Source: Sphingorhabdus lutea (GTDB lineage: Bacteria > Pseudomonadota > Alphaproteobacteria > Sphingomonadales > Sphingomonadaceae). From it: a DNA stretch of 64,000 bases. This document shows, one piece after another, positions 44,130-53,528 of this stretch. The stretch is from assembly GCF_001889025.1 (NCBI RefSeq), contig NZ_CP018154.1, positions 1,292,501 to 1,356,500 of the forward strand. Reading direction: 5' to 3'. A program made the position numbers and the translations under genes. The notes below the pieces were generated by a model that was not told the origin of the DNA, did not search any database, and worked only from the letters and a program-made list of their open reading frames with translations. Each line of letters starts with the position of its first letter. The stretch's first letter is position 1.

Positions 44130-45308
44130 TTATTCATCAATTTCCACAATATTGCCCAATATATGGTCCAACATGGGCATGCCCTTTGCCGTGATGGTCA
44201 AATGATTGTCGGTGAATGATGCAAATCCTTGCGCGGTTAATTTATTAATTTCATGCCGGTTAACCAATTGGTCAACAGAACGGTTCAACCGCGCGGACAA
44301 TGCGCCAATATCCATTCCGCGATAAAGGCGCAGGCCCATTAACAAAGCCTCTATCCCTTGGTCCGTTGGCGGGATAATATTTTCCTGTTCCATGCCATGC
44401 CCATTTCGGGCGATGGCGGAGGTGAAATTTTCCGGCTTTTTATGTCGCTGTGTCGCCATATGCACGGACTTATTTTGGATGATATTTGGCCGCCGCCCAT
44501 GTGCGCCCGGGCCAATGCCGATATAATCACCATAGGTCCAATAGGTCAGATTATGGCGCGATTCCTGTCCCGCCTTTGCAAAATTGCTGATTTCATAGAC
44601 AGGCATATTTGCCGCCGCCATTTGATCCAAAGTTTGATGATAAAGCACAGCTGCATTATCATCAGGGGTGGGGGTTAAAATACCGCGCCGAAAATCGCTG
44701 GCGAACCTTGTCCCTGGTTCAATGGTTAATTGATATAATGACATATGGTCCGTGCCAAATGCCAATGCTTCTTTTAATTCTATGGCCCAATCATCCGATT
44801 TTTGATCGGGCAGGGCATAGATAAGGTCGATGCTGACCCGCGCGAAATGTCTTTGTGCGGTGTCTATCGCGCGTTTTGCTTCATTCACATTATGGGCACG
44901 GCCCAGAAATTTTAACGTATCGGTGCGTAATGATTGAATGCCAAGTGACACGCGGTTAACACCTGCACCTGCCAATGCGGCAAAATTATCTACCTCCACC
45001 GAATTGGGGTTTGCCTCCAATGTGATTTCAATATCATTGGTAAATTGCCAATATTTGTCCGCCTGTTCTATTAAGGTGGCAACAATTTCCGGCGGCATTA
45101 AAGAAGGCGTGCCGCCACCAAAAAATATTGAACTTAATGGCCGATTGCCATTTAATTCGGCCTCAAACGCCATATCGGATAATAACGCCGCCTGCCACGC
45201 GGCCATATCCACCTGCGCGCGAACATGGCTGTTAAAATCGCAATAGGGGCATTTGGATACGCAAAATGGCCAATGAATATATAGGGCGATGGGCGCTTTA
45301 TTGGTCAT
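44130..45308 (-). CDS. hemW: radical SAM heme chaperone HemW
   Basis: HemN-like protein that inserts heme into target proteins rather than oxidising coproporphyrinogen. The radical-SAM cluster motif is CVSKCPYCDFNSH near residue 17, with Phe/Asp after the third Cys. SSIFFGGGTPSLMPP, NPNSVEVD, VNRVSLGIQSLRTDTLKFLGRAHN and the C-terminal HemN_C domain are present. 392 aa. The fourth cysteine that true HemN has in its cluster motif (CxxxCxxCxC) is absent here, supporting HemW. Lies between rdgB and xerC. Confidence 0.93.
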   Translation of the reverse strand: MTNKAPIALYIHWPFCVSKCPYCDFNSHVRAQVDMAAWQAALLSDMAFEAELNGNRPLSSIFFGGGTPSLMPPEIVATLIEQADKYWQFTNDIEITLEANPNSVEVDNFAALAGAGVNRVSLGIQSLRTDTLKFLGRAHNVNEAKRAIDTAQRHFARVSIDLIYALPDQKSDDWAIELKEALAFGTDHMSLYQLTIEPGTRFASDFRRGILTPTPDDNAAVLYHQTLDQMAAANMPVYEISNFAKAGQESRHNLTYWTYGDYIGIGPGAHGRRPNIIQNKSVHMATQRHKKPENFTSAIARNGHGMEQENIIPPTDQGIEALLMGLRLYRGMDIGALSARLNRSVDQLVNRHEINKLTAQGFASFTDNHLTITAKGMPMLDHILGNIVEIDE

Positions 45309-45349
45309 ATTTTAATATCATGATGGGGCAATGTTACTGCGCTGCTGCA

Positions 45350-45988
45350 TTAAAACATGTCGGCGATAAATTTGGCAAAGGCATCTGCACGGTGGCTAAT
45401 CGCATGTTTGGCATCGGGGTCGATTTCACCAAATGTTTTATCCATGCCATTTGCCACAAAGACCGGATCATATCCAAATCCTTTGTCCCCGCGTGGCGGC
45501 CAAGTAAGTGAGCCATTGACGCGCCCTTCAAATACCCGCTCGCTACCATCGGGCCATGCAAGGGCAAGGGTGCAGGTGAAAAAGGCGCTGCGGTCCACAT
45601 CCATGCCCAATTGCGCAAGGCGGCCCTCCACCTTACCCATGGCAAGATACCAATTGCGGCTGCCATCGGTGGTGCGTTTTCCGGCATGAAAAAATTCTTC
45701 CTCCGCCCAATCGGCGGTATAAACGCCGGGCGCACCGCCCAATGATGTGACGCACAGGCCGCTATCATCGGCAAGGGCGACCATATTTGCCCCCTTGGCC
45801 GCGCTATGCGCCTTTATCAATGCATTTTCGGCAAATGTCGTTCCCGTTTCCTCTGGTTCGGGCAGATTCAGCTCTGCCGCCGAAATTGGCTCAATGCCAT
45901 AGGGGGCAAGTAAGGCGCGAATTTCCCGCACCTTGCCCTGATTATGGCTGGCAATGACCAATTTTCCGGCGGACAGTTTTTTATTCAT
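45350..45988 (-). CDS. rdgB: dITP/XTP pyrophosphatase RdgB
   Basis: Ham1-family house-cleaning enzyme that hydrolyses non-canonical purine nucleoside triphosphates. 212 aa with [69 protein letters not shown] and the final [14 protein letters not shown]. All family motifs are in order. It follows rph by 15 bp in the leftward operon. Confidence 0.96.
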   Translation of the reverse strand: MNKKLSAGKLVIASHNQGKVREIRALLAPYGIEPISAAELNLPEPEETGTTFAENALIKAHSAAKGANMVALADDSGLCVTSLGGAPGVYTADWAEEEFFHAGKRTTDGSRNWYLAMGKVEGRLAQLGMDVDRSAFFTCTLALAWPDGSERVFEGRVNGSLTWPPRGDKGFGYDPVFVANGMDKTFGEIDPDAKHAISHRADAFAKFIADMF

Positions 45989-46003
45989 GGAAAATTTCCT
46001 AAA

Positions 46004-46720
46004 TTATTTCGATAACGCAGATTTTTGCGCCGTGATGATTTGGTCGCACCCAATACGCGCCAAACGCATTAACCGCAGCAATGCCTCCTCATCATAGGTT
46101 GCGCCCTCTGCTGTTGCCTGAACCTCGGCAATTTGGCCGCCCTCCAACAAAATAAAATTGGCATCGGCATCGGCGGAGCTATCCTCTATATAATCAAGGT
46201 CAAGCACCGGTGTACCATTATATATGCCGCAGCTTATGGCCGCAATATGGCCCTTAATCGGGTCTTCTTTAATCGCGCCCTTCGCCAATAATCCATCCAC
46301 GGCAAGACGCATGGCAACCCATGCCCCAGAAATGGATGCGGTGCGCGTGCCGCCATCGGCCTGTATCACATCGCAATCAAGGGTGATTTGATGTTCGCCC
46401 AATTTTTTCATATCCACCACAGAACGCAGCGAGCGCCCGATAAGGCGCTGAATTTCCTGTGTCCTGCCCGATTGCTTGCCCTTTGCGGCTTCACGCTGGC
46501 CGCGTGTGTGGGTGGCCCGGGGCAACATGCTATATTCACCAGTGACCCAACCTTCACCCTTGCCGCGCATCCATGGCGGCAGGCGGTCTTCAACACTGGC
46601 GGTGCAAATAACCTTTGTATCACCAAAACTGATTAAAACACTGCCCTCGGCATGTTTAATATAATTTGTTTCAATTGAAATGGCCCGCATTTCATCTGCG
46701 GAACGGCCGGATGGACGCAT
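46004..46720 (-). CDS. rph: ribonuclease PH
   Basis: Phosphorolytic 3' exonuclease that matures tRNA ends. From the ATG at 46720 the protein is 238 aa and starts [59 protein letters not shown], the [15 protein letters not shown] helix and [18 protein letters not shown] are all diagnostic. The frame extends 129 bp further upstream into hrcA, but AAGGAAAAAATT before 46720 supports the chosen start. First gene of rph-rdgB-hemW-xerC, divergent from hrcA. Confidence 0.96.
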   Translation of the reverse strand: MRPSGRSADEMRAISIETNYIKHAEGSVLISFGDTKVICTASVEDRLPPWMRGKGEGWVTGEYSMLPRATHTRGQREAAKGKQSGRTQEIQRLIGRSLRSVVDMKKLGEHQITLDCDVIQADGGTRTASISGAWVAMRLAVDGLLAKGAIKEDPIKGHIAAISCGIYNGTPVLDLDYIEDSSADADANFILLEGGQIAEVQATAEGATYDEEALLRLMRLARIGCDQIITAQKSALSK

Positions 46721-46803
46721 AATTTTTTCCTTTTTTGATTTGCGCCTTTGATAGCTGATTATGCAGGCTTTGCAATATGGGTGAAATCCATTATCTAAAT
46801 AAA

Positions 46804-47847
46804 ATGACCATGCCGCCAATATATGAATTAAATGACCGAACCCGCACATTATTTCGGGTAATTGTTGAACAATATTTGGATTCAGGCCTTCCCGTGGGCA
46901 GCCGAACTTTGTCTAAAATTTCTGGCCTTTCGCTTTCTTCTGCCTCTATTCGCAATGTGATGCAGGATTTGGAGGAAATGGGCCTGCTTGCCGCGCCGCA
47001 TACCAGCGCGGGGCGACTTCCCACCGAAAGCGGGCTTCGTTTATTTGTTGATGGTATGATGCGCACCGACGAACCGACAATGGAGGAACAACGCGCGATA
47101 AAATCGCAAATAACAGGCCATGGGCCGATAGAGGAAGCTCTTGCCTCCGCCAGTCAGATTTTATCCGGCCTATCTTCCTGTGCGGGGATAGTTATGGCGC
47201 CAAAAAGAGAGGCAATATTGAAACAATTTAGCTTTGCTAGATTATCTCAAAATCAAATTTTGGCGATTATGGTCGCAAGTGATGGCCATATTGAAAATCG
47301 TATCATTGAATTAAATGCGCCGGTTAATGATAGCGCCTTGGTGGAGGCGTCCAATTATATGACCGTAAAATTTTGCGGCATGACATTAAATGATGCAAAG
47401 GCGGCATTGGATGCAGAAATTAGAAATGAACAGGCGGCATTGGACCGCGCCAGCGCAAATTTAGTAAAACAAGGATTGGCCATTTGGTCAATTGATGCGG
47501 ATGAACGGCCCGTATTAATCGTAAAAGGGCAATCCAATTTATTGGACGAAGCAGCGGTAAATGATTTGGACCGTATCCGCAATTTATTGGACGATTTGGA
47601 AAATAAACAGGAAATTGCCCAATTGGTGGACAGCGCCCGTTCCGCCCAATCAATGCGGATATTTATTGGATCGGAAAATCGGTTATTTTCGCTTTCCGGT
47701 TCGTCCATCATTGCCGCGCCCTATCATGATGAAGGGGGCAAGGTTGTTGGCGTTGTTGGGGTGATTGGGCCGACAAGGTTAAATTATGGACGGATAATTC
47801 CTATGGTGGATTTTACCGCAAAGACTTTATCCACTTTAATCAAATAG
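46804..47847 (+). CDS. hrcA: heat-inducible transcription repressor HrcA
   Basis: HrcA represses groESL-type operons at CIRCE elements. The winged-helix N-terminus reads [55 protein letters not shown], followed by [21 protein letters not shown], a near-perfect family signature. The GAF-like C-terminal half ends [24 protein letters not shown]. An ATG at 46777 is also in frame; 46804 gives the usual length. No CIRCE (TTAGCACTC/GAGTGCTAA) is visible in front of it or of grpE, so targets are elsewhere. Confidence 0.95.
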   Translation: MTMPPIYELNDRTRTLFRVIVEQYLDSGLPVGSRTLSKISGLSLSSASIRNVMQDLEEMGLLAAPHTSAGRLPTESGLRLFVDGMMRTDEPTMEEQRAIKSQITGHGPIEEALASASQILSGLSSCAGIVMAPKREAILKQFSFARLSQNQILAIMVASDGHIENRIIELNAPVNDSALVEASNYMTVKFCGMTLNDAKAALDAEIRNEQAALDRASANLVKQGLAIWSIDADERPVLIVKGQSNLLDEAAVNDLDRIRNLLDDLENKQEIAQLVDSARSAQSMRIFIGSENRLFSLSGSSIIAAPYHDEGGKVVGVVGVIGPTRLNYGRIIPMVDFTAKTLSTLIK

Positions 47848-47871
47848 ATTTTATGATTTTTCATCGCTATG

Positions 47872-47899
47872 CTTGATGTAATTGACATAATATCTATAT
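47872..47899 (+). promoter_or_regulatory. candidate RpoH (heat-shock sigma) promoter of grpE
   Basis: CTTG (47872) and TCTATAT (47893) are separated by 17 bases. The alphaproteobacterial sigma-32 pattern, from memory, is CTTG, 17-18 bases, CCTATnT, so there is one mismatch. It lies about 45 bp before the grpE start, in the right direction. TTGACA at 47882 offers an overlapping but weaker sigma-70 reading. Confidence 0.5.
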
Positions 47900-47945
47900 G
47901 CGCAGTGATAGTTTGAATTTTATACTTAAATAGAAGAAATGAATA

Positions 47946-48524
47946 ATGAACGAAGATAAAAACAAACCTGCCGGTGATGAACAGGATAATCCATTTGCAA
48001 ATGCCGAAATTGAAACGGACGAAATTTTGACCGAAGAAGAGCCGCAGGACAGCGAAGCCGAATTATTGGCCCAATTGCATGAACAGGTTGCTGCGTTAAA
48101 ACAAGAAGTGCTTTATGCACAGGCCGATACGCAAAATGTGCGACGCCGTCTTGAAAAAGAGGTGCAGGATGCGCGAACCTATGCCGCGACAAGCTTTGCC
48201 CGCGATATTTTATCTGTATCGGATAATTTAACCCGCGCATTGGACGCGATACCGGTTGAATTACGAGAAGACGAAAAGTTTAAGGGGCTGGTCACCGGAT
48301 TGGATGCCACGGGCCGCGAATTGACCAATATTTTTGGCAAGCATGGCATTGTTCGTGTTGCTGCCATGGGCATGCCGCTTGACCCCAATGTGCATCAGGC
48401 AATGGTCGAAATCCCCAGTGAAGAGCCAGAGGGCACCATTGTTGCCGAAATGCAGGCTGGCTATCAAATAAAGGACCGTTTGCTTCGTCCCGCCATGGTG
48501 GGTGTTGCGAAAAAGCCTGAATAA
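47946..48524 (+). CDS. grpE: nucleotide exchange factor GrpE
   Basis: Co-chaperone of DnaK. The 192-aa product has an acidic disordered N-terminus, a long helix (LLAQLHEQVAALKQEVLYAQADTQNVRRRLEKEV), and the beta domain with DPNVHQAMVEIPSEEPEGTIVAEMQAGYQIKDRLLRPAMVGVAK, the GrpE signature. A candidate heat-shock promoter precedes it. It follows hrcA by about 100 bp. dnaK/dnaJ are not in the window. Confidence 0.97.
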   Translation: MNEDKNKPAGDEQDNPFANAEIETDEILTEEEPQDSEAELLAQLHEQVAALKQEVLYAQADTQNVRRRLEKEVQDARTYAATSFARDILSVSDNLTRALDAIPVELREDEKFKGLVTGLDATGRELTNIFGKHGIVRVAAMGMPLDPNVHQAMVEIPSEEPEGTIVAEMQAGYQIKDRLLRPAMVGVAKKPE

Positions 48525-48550
48525 TATTTATTCGGTAAAAGGAGCGATTT

Positions 48551-48979
48551 ATGGCCATGACCTTGCAAATTATTGCGCATGGGAAAATTGGCCGCTCCAG
48601 CGAGGGTGATTTGGTTGACCGTTATATAAAGCGTATAAGCTGGCCAACCCAAATCACCGAATTAAGCGATAATGCCAAGGAATTGCCGCCAATATCGGGC
48701 CGCACAAAAACCATATTATTGGATGAGCGGGGCAAAACCCTCTCATCATTGGAATTGTCGCAAATCGTTGGGGATTGGCGCGATGATGGCGTGCAGCATT
48801 GTCGTTTCATTATTGGGCCAGCCGATGGGTTTAGTAAAGCACAGCGTGATGAGGCCGATTTATTACTATCATTTGGCCGTTTAACATGGCCGCATATGTT
48901 GGCGCGGGCAATGTTGGCCGAACAATTATTTCGCATCACATCCATTCTTGCAAATCATCCCTATCATCGGCAAGGATAG
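48551..48979 (+). CDS. rlmH: 23S rRNA pseudouridine-1915 N3-methyltransferase RlmH
   Basis: SPOUT methyltransferase acting on the 70S ribosome. 142 aa, slightly short of the 155 typical of E. coli but with the key parts: KTILLDERGKTLSSLELSQ, RFIIGPADGFSKAQRDEADLLLSFGRLTWPHMLARAMLAEQLFRI, and the conserved end HPYHRQG. AGGAG six bases before the ATG at 48551 decides the start. The envC gene begins 5 bp downstream. Confidence 0.95.
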   Translation: MAMTLQIIAHGKIGRSSEGDLVDRYIKRISWPTQITELSDNAKELPPISGRTKTILLDERGKTLSSLELSQIVGDWRDDGVQHCRFIIGPADGFSKAQRDEADLLLSFGRLTWPHMLARAMLAEQLFRITSILANHPYHRQG

Positions 48980-48984
48980 GGGGC

Positions 48985-50178
48985 ATGGCATTTTATCCTA
49001 ATTCAACCGTAAAAAAAATTGTGAAATCTTCGGTGATTTTGGCGGTTGTGTTGATGTGTAATCCGGTGGCCGCGGCCATAAATGCGGTGTCGGTGGATAG
49101 CGAGCGTAGCGCGTTAATTGAGGCCAAGAAAAAGGCAGAAGCCGCGCGAAAACGTGCTGAAAAATTGCAAGAACAAGCCGATAATAGCCAATATGAGGCG
49201 GATAAACTGGCCGCGAAACGTGCCGCTGCACAGGCCGAAGTAGAGGCATCGCGCGCCGAGGTTGATGCGGCAAAGGCGCGATTGGCCATTTTGAACAGCC
49301 AATTGCAACATGCACAGGCTGCGCTGAACGAGGCGAATAACCCAAATTTACGATTAAATGCGGCATTATTACAATTGGCAAAACAGCCGCGTACCATGTT
49401 ATTTACCCGAACAAGTTCAATTAAAAATTACGCGCGCACCCGCGCCATTTTATCGGCCATTGAGCCGCAAATATTGCGCCGAACCGCCAAATTGCGCGCT
49501 GCCATCGCCACCAAACGTAAATTATTAAATAACAGACAGGCCGCGCTTAACCTATTGTCCGCGTCCAGAAAGGCATTGGCCGAGGAAGAAGCAAAATTGG
49601 CAATATTGGCCAGCGGCGCACAGAAAAAGGCAGGGCAGTTTCGGGCCGATGCCGCGTTGGAGCTTGACCAAGCCATATTGGAGGGTGAACGTGCAAGGGA
49701 CATTGTCGATCGCATCGACAATATTGAAAAATCCGATATTGTCGCAGCTGAACTTGCCAAATTATCAGGTCCAACTTTGCGCAAAGAGGGTAGGCAGCGG
49801 CCCGCAATCATGCCTGATATTTACCAAATGCCAGTTAAGGGGCAGATTTTTTTTGGCTTTGGTGAGATTAGCATTAATGGATATCGCGAACGCGGGCTTG
49901 GCCTGATGGTTGATGCCGGATCAAAGATAAAGGCGCCAGCGGGGGGCAAAATCTCCTATGCTGGAAATTATCGCGGTTATGGCAATATTGTCATTATTGA
50001 TCATGGCGCGGGTTGGTCCACGTTGGTCACCGGCATGGCATCGTTAAATATACGCAAGGCTGACGTCGTGACAAAGGGCGAGAATATTGGTGTGTCGCCC
50101 AATGAAACCGCGATGATTAGGGTGGAATTACGCCGCAATGGCCGCAATATGGATGTGGCGGCAATGATAGCGCAATAA
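48985..50178 (+). CDS. envC: murein hydrolase activator EnvC-like (degenerate LytM)
   Basis: A 397-aa periplasmic protein with a signal sequence (VKSSVILAVVLMCNPVAAA), a long coiled coil from about residue 35 to 135, a second helical region to about 245, and a C-terminal LytM/M23 fold (GLGLMVDAGSKIKAPAGGKISYAG, YGNIVIIDHGAGW). The metal-binding residues of active M23 enzymes are missing: the first His position reads Gly/Leu and the usual His-x-His reads VTGM. As in E. coli EnvC it should activate amidases rather than cut. The frame opens 99 bp earlier inside rlmH; the start at 48985 follows the rlmH stop. Confidence 0.88.
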   Translation: MAFYPNSTVKKIVKSSVILAVVLMCNPVAAAINAVSVDSERSALIEAKKKAEAARKRAEKLQEQADNSQYEADKLAAKRAAAQAEVEASRAEVDAAKARLAILNSQLQHAQAALNEANNPNLRLNAALLQLAKQPRTMLFTRTSSIKNYARTRAILSAIEPQILRRTAKLRAAIATKRKLLNNRQAALNLLSASRKALAEEEAKLAILASGAQKKAGQFRADAALELDQAILEGERARDIVDRIDNIEKSDIVAAELAKLSGPTLRKEGRQRPAIMPDIYQMPVKGQIFFGFGEISINGYRERGLGLMVDAGSKIKAPAGGKISYAGNYRGYGNIVIIDHGAGWSTLVTGMASLNIRKADVVTKGENIGVSPNETAMIRVELRRNGRNMDVAAMIAQ

Positions 50179-50279
50179 ATATGATTGCGCGATAAATATC
50201 CTATTTTGTAAAATGACTTAAAATATCCCGCTCATTTATCGTTCATTTTGCCCATGCATAATATTCATGGTAAATGGCC

Positions 50280-50308
50280 TTTCACCAAAGCGGCATTGCG
50301 ACTATATA
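50280..50308 (+). promoter_or_regulatory. candidate promoter of ctpA
   Basis: TTTCAC and TATATA are separated by 17 bases, with a start point expected near 50315 and the ATG at 50340. The -35 match is modest. The remaining 50179-50279 stretch is AT-rich and shows nothing else. Confidence 0.35.
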
Positions 50309-50339
50309 GTATATGGACAATATTTTGAGGATGAATAGC

Positions 50340-51695
50340 ATGAAAAAGAACCTCTCGTTAAAAATCATTGGTGCGATTGGGTTAATTTCCTTGGGCGCGA
50401 TGATCCCGGGCGCATTAACCGCGCAAAGCAATAGCGATTTGAGCGAGATGGAGGAATTTTTCGCTGTATATCAACAGGTAAAGCGCAATTATGTTGATAA
50501 GGTCGATGATAAGCAATTGATGGAAGGCGCAATTCAGGGCATGTTGTCCAGCCTAGACCCGCATAGCAGCTTTCTTTCCAAATCCGATTTCCAATCGCTG
50601 CAAACCCAAATTGATGGTGAATATGGCGGATTGGGCCTTTCGGTTACCATTGAACAGGGCGCGGTAAAGGTTATTGCGCCAACTGCCGATACCCCCGCGG
50701 ATAAGGCAGGGATTAAGCCTGGCGATTATATCACCCATCTTGACGGTAAGTTAATTTATGGCGGGACATTGGATGAGGCGGTGGAGCAAATGCGCGGCAC
50801 GCCCGGCACGTCGATTAAACTTACCATCGTGCGCGAAGGGCGCGATGCCCCATTTGATGTGGATATCACCCGTGCGGTGATTGATCTGAAACCTGTTAAA
50901 TGGGAGGTGAAGGACCAAATTGGGATTATCTCTATCAACAGTTTTTCCGAAGAAACGGGCAAGGATGTTGCCAGCGCGATTAAGGATATTGAACGTGATT
51001 TGGGCAAAAAACCATTGGGTTATATTGTCGATTTACGGTCAAATCCGGGCGGCATATTGGATGAGGCGGTTGCCGTATCTGATGTATTTTTGGATAAGGG
51101 CGAAATAGTTTCCGAACGTGGCCGTGAACGTTCCAGCATCAAACGTTGGTATGCTGAAACCGAAATTAAGGGCGATTTGGCAAAGGGACTTCCCGTCATT
51201 GTATTGGTTGATGCGGGCTCTGCCTCGGCATCCGAAATTGTTGCCGGTGCGCTACAGGATCATCACCGCGCCATTGTGATGGGAGAGCGCAGCTTTGGCA
51301 AGGGATCGGTGCAAAATGTGCTGCCGCTATCTCAAGATACTGGATTGCGTTTGACCATTGCGCGTTATCATCTGCCCTCTGGCCGTTCGGTGCAGGAAGG
51401 CGGGATTAAGCCTGATGTGCGCGTTCCGCAATTATCCGATCCGGATTATAAAAACCGCACCGTCATGCGCGAATCCGATTTATTGCGCCATTTGGTCAAT
51501 GATTTAAAGGTTGATGACAGCAAATTGGAAGATGATAATATTGATGATCCACGCTTCACCAAAACGGCCGAGCAATTAAAGGCCGAGGGTGTGGAGGATT
51601 TTCAAATGGCATATGCATTGGATACACTGCGCCGTTTAGGGCCCAATAGCATGCGTTTGGCGAAAAATAAGGATAATAAGCCCAAACAGCCATAA
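50340..51695 (+). CDS. ctpA: carboxy-terminal processing peptidase CtpA (S41)
   Basis: Exported serine protease with a PDZ domain. From 50340 the product is 451 aa. It has a signal segment (LKIIGAIGLISLGAMIPGALTAQ), the S41 N-terminal part (GMLSSLDPHSSFLS), PDZ (GGLGLSVTIEQGAVKVIAPTADTPADKAGIKPGDYI) and the catalytic Ser and Lys in DAGSASASEIVAGALQDHHRAIVMGERSFGKGSVQ. Following the envC-like gene directly is a common order in alphaproteobacteria, consistent with a cell-wall role. An ATG nine codons earlier is possible, but GAGG fits 50340. Confidence 0.94.
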   Translation: MKKNLSLKIIGAIGLISLGAMIPGALTAQSNSDLSEMEEFFAVYQQVKRNYVDKVDDKQLMEGAIQGMLSSLDPHSSFLSKSDFQSLQTQIDGEYGGLGLSVTIEQGAVKVIAPTADTPADKAGIKPGDYITHLDGKLIYGGTLDEAVEQMRGTPGTSIKLTIVREGRDAPFDVDITRAVIDLKPVKWEVKDQIGIISINSFSEETGKDVASAIKDIERDLGKKPLGYIVDLRSNPGGILDEAVAVSDVFLDKGEIVSERGRERSSIKRWYAETEIKGDLAKGLPVIVLVDAGSASASEIVAGALQDHHRAIVMGERSFGKGSVQNVLPLSQDTGLRLTIARYHLPSGRSVQEGGIKPDVRVPQLSDPDYKNRTVMRESDLLRHLVNDLKVDDSKLEDDNIDDPRFTKTAEQLKAEGVEDFQMAYALDTLRRLGPNSMRLAKNKDNKPKQP

Positions 51696-51775
51696 AGTTG
51701 GCCATGAATAATGATTGGATTTATTTGATATAATATTGCTTGAATATTCTGTGCTTTTTGCCCATTCTGCGCAGC

Positions 51776-52267
51776 ATGAACAATATTAAAAAATCGATAC
51801 TCATATCATTTTTAACATCCTTTGCATTATTGGCGGGCGCCTATATCGGGCAATATGGGTTTCATCTTTATCCATGTGAAATGTGCTGGTGGCAAAGATA
51901 CCCGCATTTTGCGGCGATTATTTTCGCGGTAATTGGATATATGATGTTGCACCGGAAAAATCCCGGGCTGGCCAAATTTTTGGCGTTAATTGCTGCAATA
52001 TCGGTGATGATAAGCGGCCTTATTGGCGGGTTTCATGCCGGTGTTGAATATGGCTGGTGGCAGGGGTTAACCGCATGCAGCGTCCCCATTGGCAATGGCG
52101 CAAATTTTCTTGAGGCGCTTGAAAATGCTCCAATTGTAAGATGCGATGTCGCACCATGGGATTTATTTGGTATCTCGCTTGCGGGATATAATTTCCTCAT
52201 TTCATTGGGCGCTGCAATATTGTCGTTGAAAATATTATTCCGCTCTCAATCAGTAATAAAGGGGTAA
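51776..52267 (+). CDS. dsbB: disulfide bond formation protein B (DsbB)
   Basis: A 163-aa four-helix membrane protein that reoxidises DsbA and passes electrons to quinone. The first cysteine pair is in LYPCEMCWWQRYPH, with the quinone-region Arg. The second pair comprises the Cys in LTACSVPIG and the Cys in APIVRCDVAPWDLFG, which is the family signature. The last helix is SLAGYNFLISLGAAILSL. The frame opens 36 bp earlier with TTG; ATG 51776 is chosen. coq7, a ubiquinone synthesis gene, starts 2 bp later. Confidence 0.93.
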   Translation: MNNIKKSILISFLTSFALLAGAYIGQYGFHLYPCEMCWWQRYPHFAAIIFAVIGYMMLHRKNPGLAKFLALIAAISVMISGLIGGFHAGVEYGWWQGLTACSVPIGNGANFLEALENAPIVRCDVAPWDLFGISLAGYNFLISLGAAILSLKILFRSQSVIKG

Positions 52268-52269
52268 AT

Positions 52270-52806
52270 ATGGGTAATTTTTCTTCTATGTTACAAAAAG
52301 ATGATGTTGCCTCCATGATACGCGTCAACCAAGCAGGCGAATTTGGCGCAAAGCGCATTTATGCAGGGCAAATGGCGATAATGGGCAATCGTCATCCCAT
52401 GGCGCGCGAAATCCGCCACATGGCTGAGCAGGAACAACGCCATCTTGATGCATTTGATACATTAATGGCACAGCGCGGGGTGCGCCCCACCATGTTGCAG
52501 CCTTTTTGGAATGTCGCTGGCTTTGCCCTTGGCGCGGCAACCGCTGCCATTGGGCCAAAGGCGGCTATGGCGTGCACGGTGGCGGTGGAAACCGAAATAG
52601 ACAAGCATTATAGCGAGCAATTGGATGAATTGGGACAGGCAGAGCCGGAATTATCCGCATTGATTGAGGAATTTCGCGCCGAGGAATTGGAGCATAAGGA
52701 AACTGCATTAAAAAATGGTGCGGAACAGGCCATTGGATATCCTTTGATGAGCGCGGCCATCCGACTGGGTTGCAAGGCGGCAATTGCGATATCGAAAAGA
52801 ATATAA
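52270..52806 (+). CDS. coq7: demethoxyubiquinone hydroxylase Coq7
   Basis: Di-iron monooxygenase for the last hydroxylation in ubiquinone synthesis. The 178-aa product carries the carboxylate/His ligands in order: Glu in NQAGEFGAKRIYAGQ, Glu-x-x-His in AEQEQRHLDAF, Glu in AVETEIDKHY, and Glu-x-x-His in FRAEELEHKETAL. Two near-repeats of the helical pair make the ferritin-like core. It follows dsbB by 2 bp, linking quinone supply with the quinone-using DsbB. Confidence 0.95.
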   Translation: MGNFSSMLQKDDVASMIRVNQAGEFGAKRIYAGQMAIMGNRHPMAREIRHMAEQEQRHLDAFDTLMAQRGVRPTMLQPFWNVAGFALGAATAAIGPKAAMACTVAVETEIDKHYSEQLDELGQAEPELSALIEEFRAEELEHKETALKNGAEQAIGYPLMSAAIRLGCKAAIAISKRI

Positions 52807-52868
52807 TCTTTCATCGCGCGTTCATAACAAAGCGGTTATGGATAAGAAAATCTATGGAAAGTGGACAT

Positions 52869-53444
52869 ATGAAATATTTGGCAGCAACCGCATTTTTAAT
52901 TGGCAATTTGGCATTTACCGCACCGGCAATGGCGCAAAGTGGCAATAATGACTTACGGCCAAATATTGCCGATGAATCGGTGCGATTTGTTTTTGTTTAT
53001 GGGCAAGACCCCTGTCCCAAGGCGACGGGCGATGAAATTTTGGTGTGCGGCCAATTGGATGAGGAGGAGCGTTATCGCATCCCGCCTGTTTTGCGGTCCA
53101 ACCCCAATGATCCACAAATCCAACCACTTGATCAACGAATTAAAACGTTAAGCAGGATAAGTGCCAGCGGCATTAACAGTTGTTCGCCATCTGGCGCAGC
53201 AGGCTTTACTGGATGTAATCAATTATTTGTTGCCGATGCCTATGAAGAAAAAGCGCGAGGCGATGGGGTTAGCTATAATCAAATTATTGAGGCGGAGCGT
53301 CAACGCCGTCTGTCGAAAATTGATGCGGAGTCAGAGGAAGTGGAAAAACGCGTCGTTGAATTTGAAAAAGCACGCGCCGCCAAAGAAGCTCGCGAAAATG
53401 GTGAGGAAGAAGATATTGACGAGGGTTTACCCGAACCAAAATAA
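52869..53444 (+). CDS. exported protein of unknown function with charged C-terminus
   Basis: A 191-aa product with a signal peptide ending APAMAQS. The segment FVYGQDPCPKATGDEILVCGQLDEEERYRIP contains two Cys 14 residues apart, a pattern I recognise from unnamed sphingomonad exported proteins. A further Cys pair (INSCSPSGAAGFTGCNQLF) may form a second disulfide. The last 60 residues are Glu/Arg/Lys-rich and likely a helix. DsbB is encoded just upstream, which is suggestive but not proof of a link. ATG at 52854 is an alternative start. Confidence 0.7.
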   Translation: MKYLAATAFLIGNLAFTAPAMAQSGNNDLRPNIADESVRFVFVYGQDPCPKATGDEILVCGQLDEEERYRIPPVLRSNPNDPQIQPLDQRIKTLSRISASGINSCSPSGAAGFTGCNQLFVADAYEEKARGDGVSYNQIIEAERQRRLSKIDAESEEVEKRVVEFEKARAAKEARENGEEEDIDEGLPEPK

Positions 53445-53480
53445 TCATTTTTGACAATAAACAATAACTAAAAAAATGAT

Positions 53481-53512
53481 AAAGGCGCGGTAATGTTTCC
53501 CGCGCCTTTTAT
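53481..53512. terminator. bidirectional Rho-independent terminator
   Basis: AAAGGCGCGG (53481-53490) pairs perfectly with CCGCGCCTTT (53500-53509) around a nine-base loop, and TTTAT follows on the plus strand. Upstream the plus strand has AAAAAATGATAAA, giving a T-rich tail on the minus strand. It separates convergent genes. Confidence 0.92.
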
Positions 53513-53528
53513 CTGCTTATAAGTTAAA

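Noticed and set aside
46721..46803. CIRCE element before hrcA
   Set aside because: No TTAGCACTC/GAGTGCTAA inverted repeat found here or in front of grpE.
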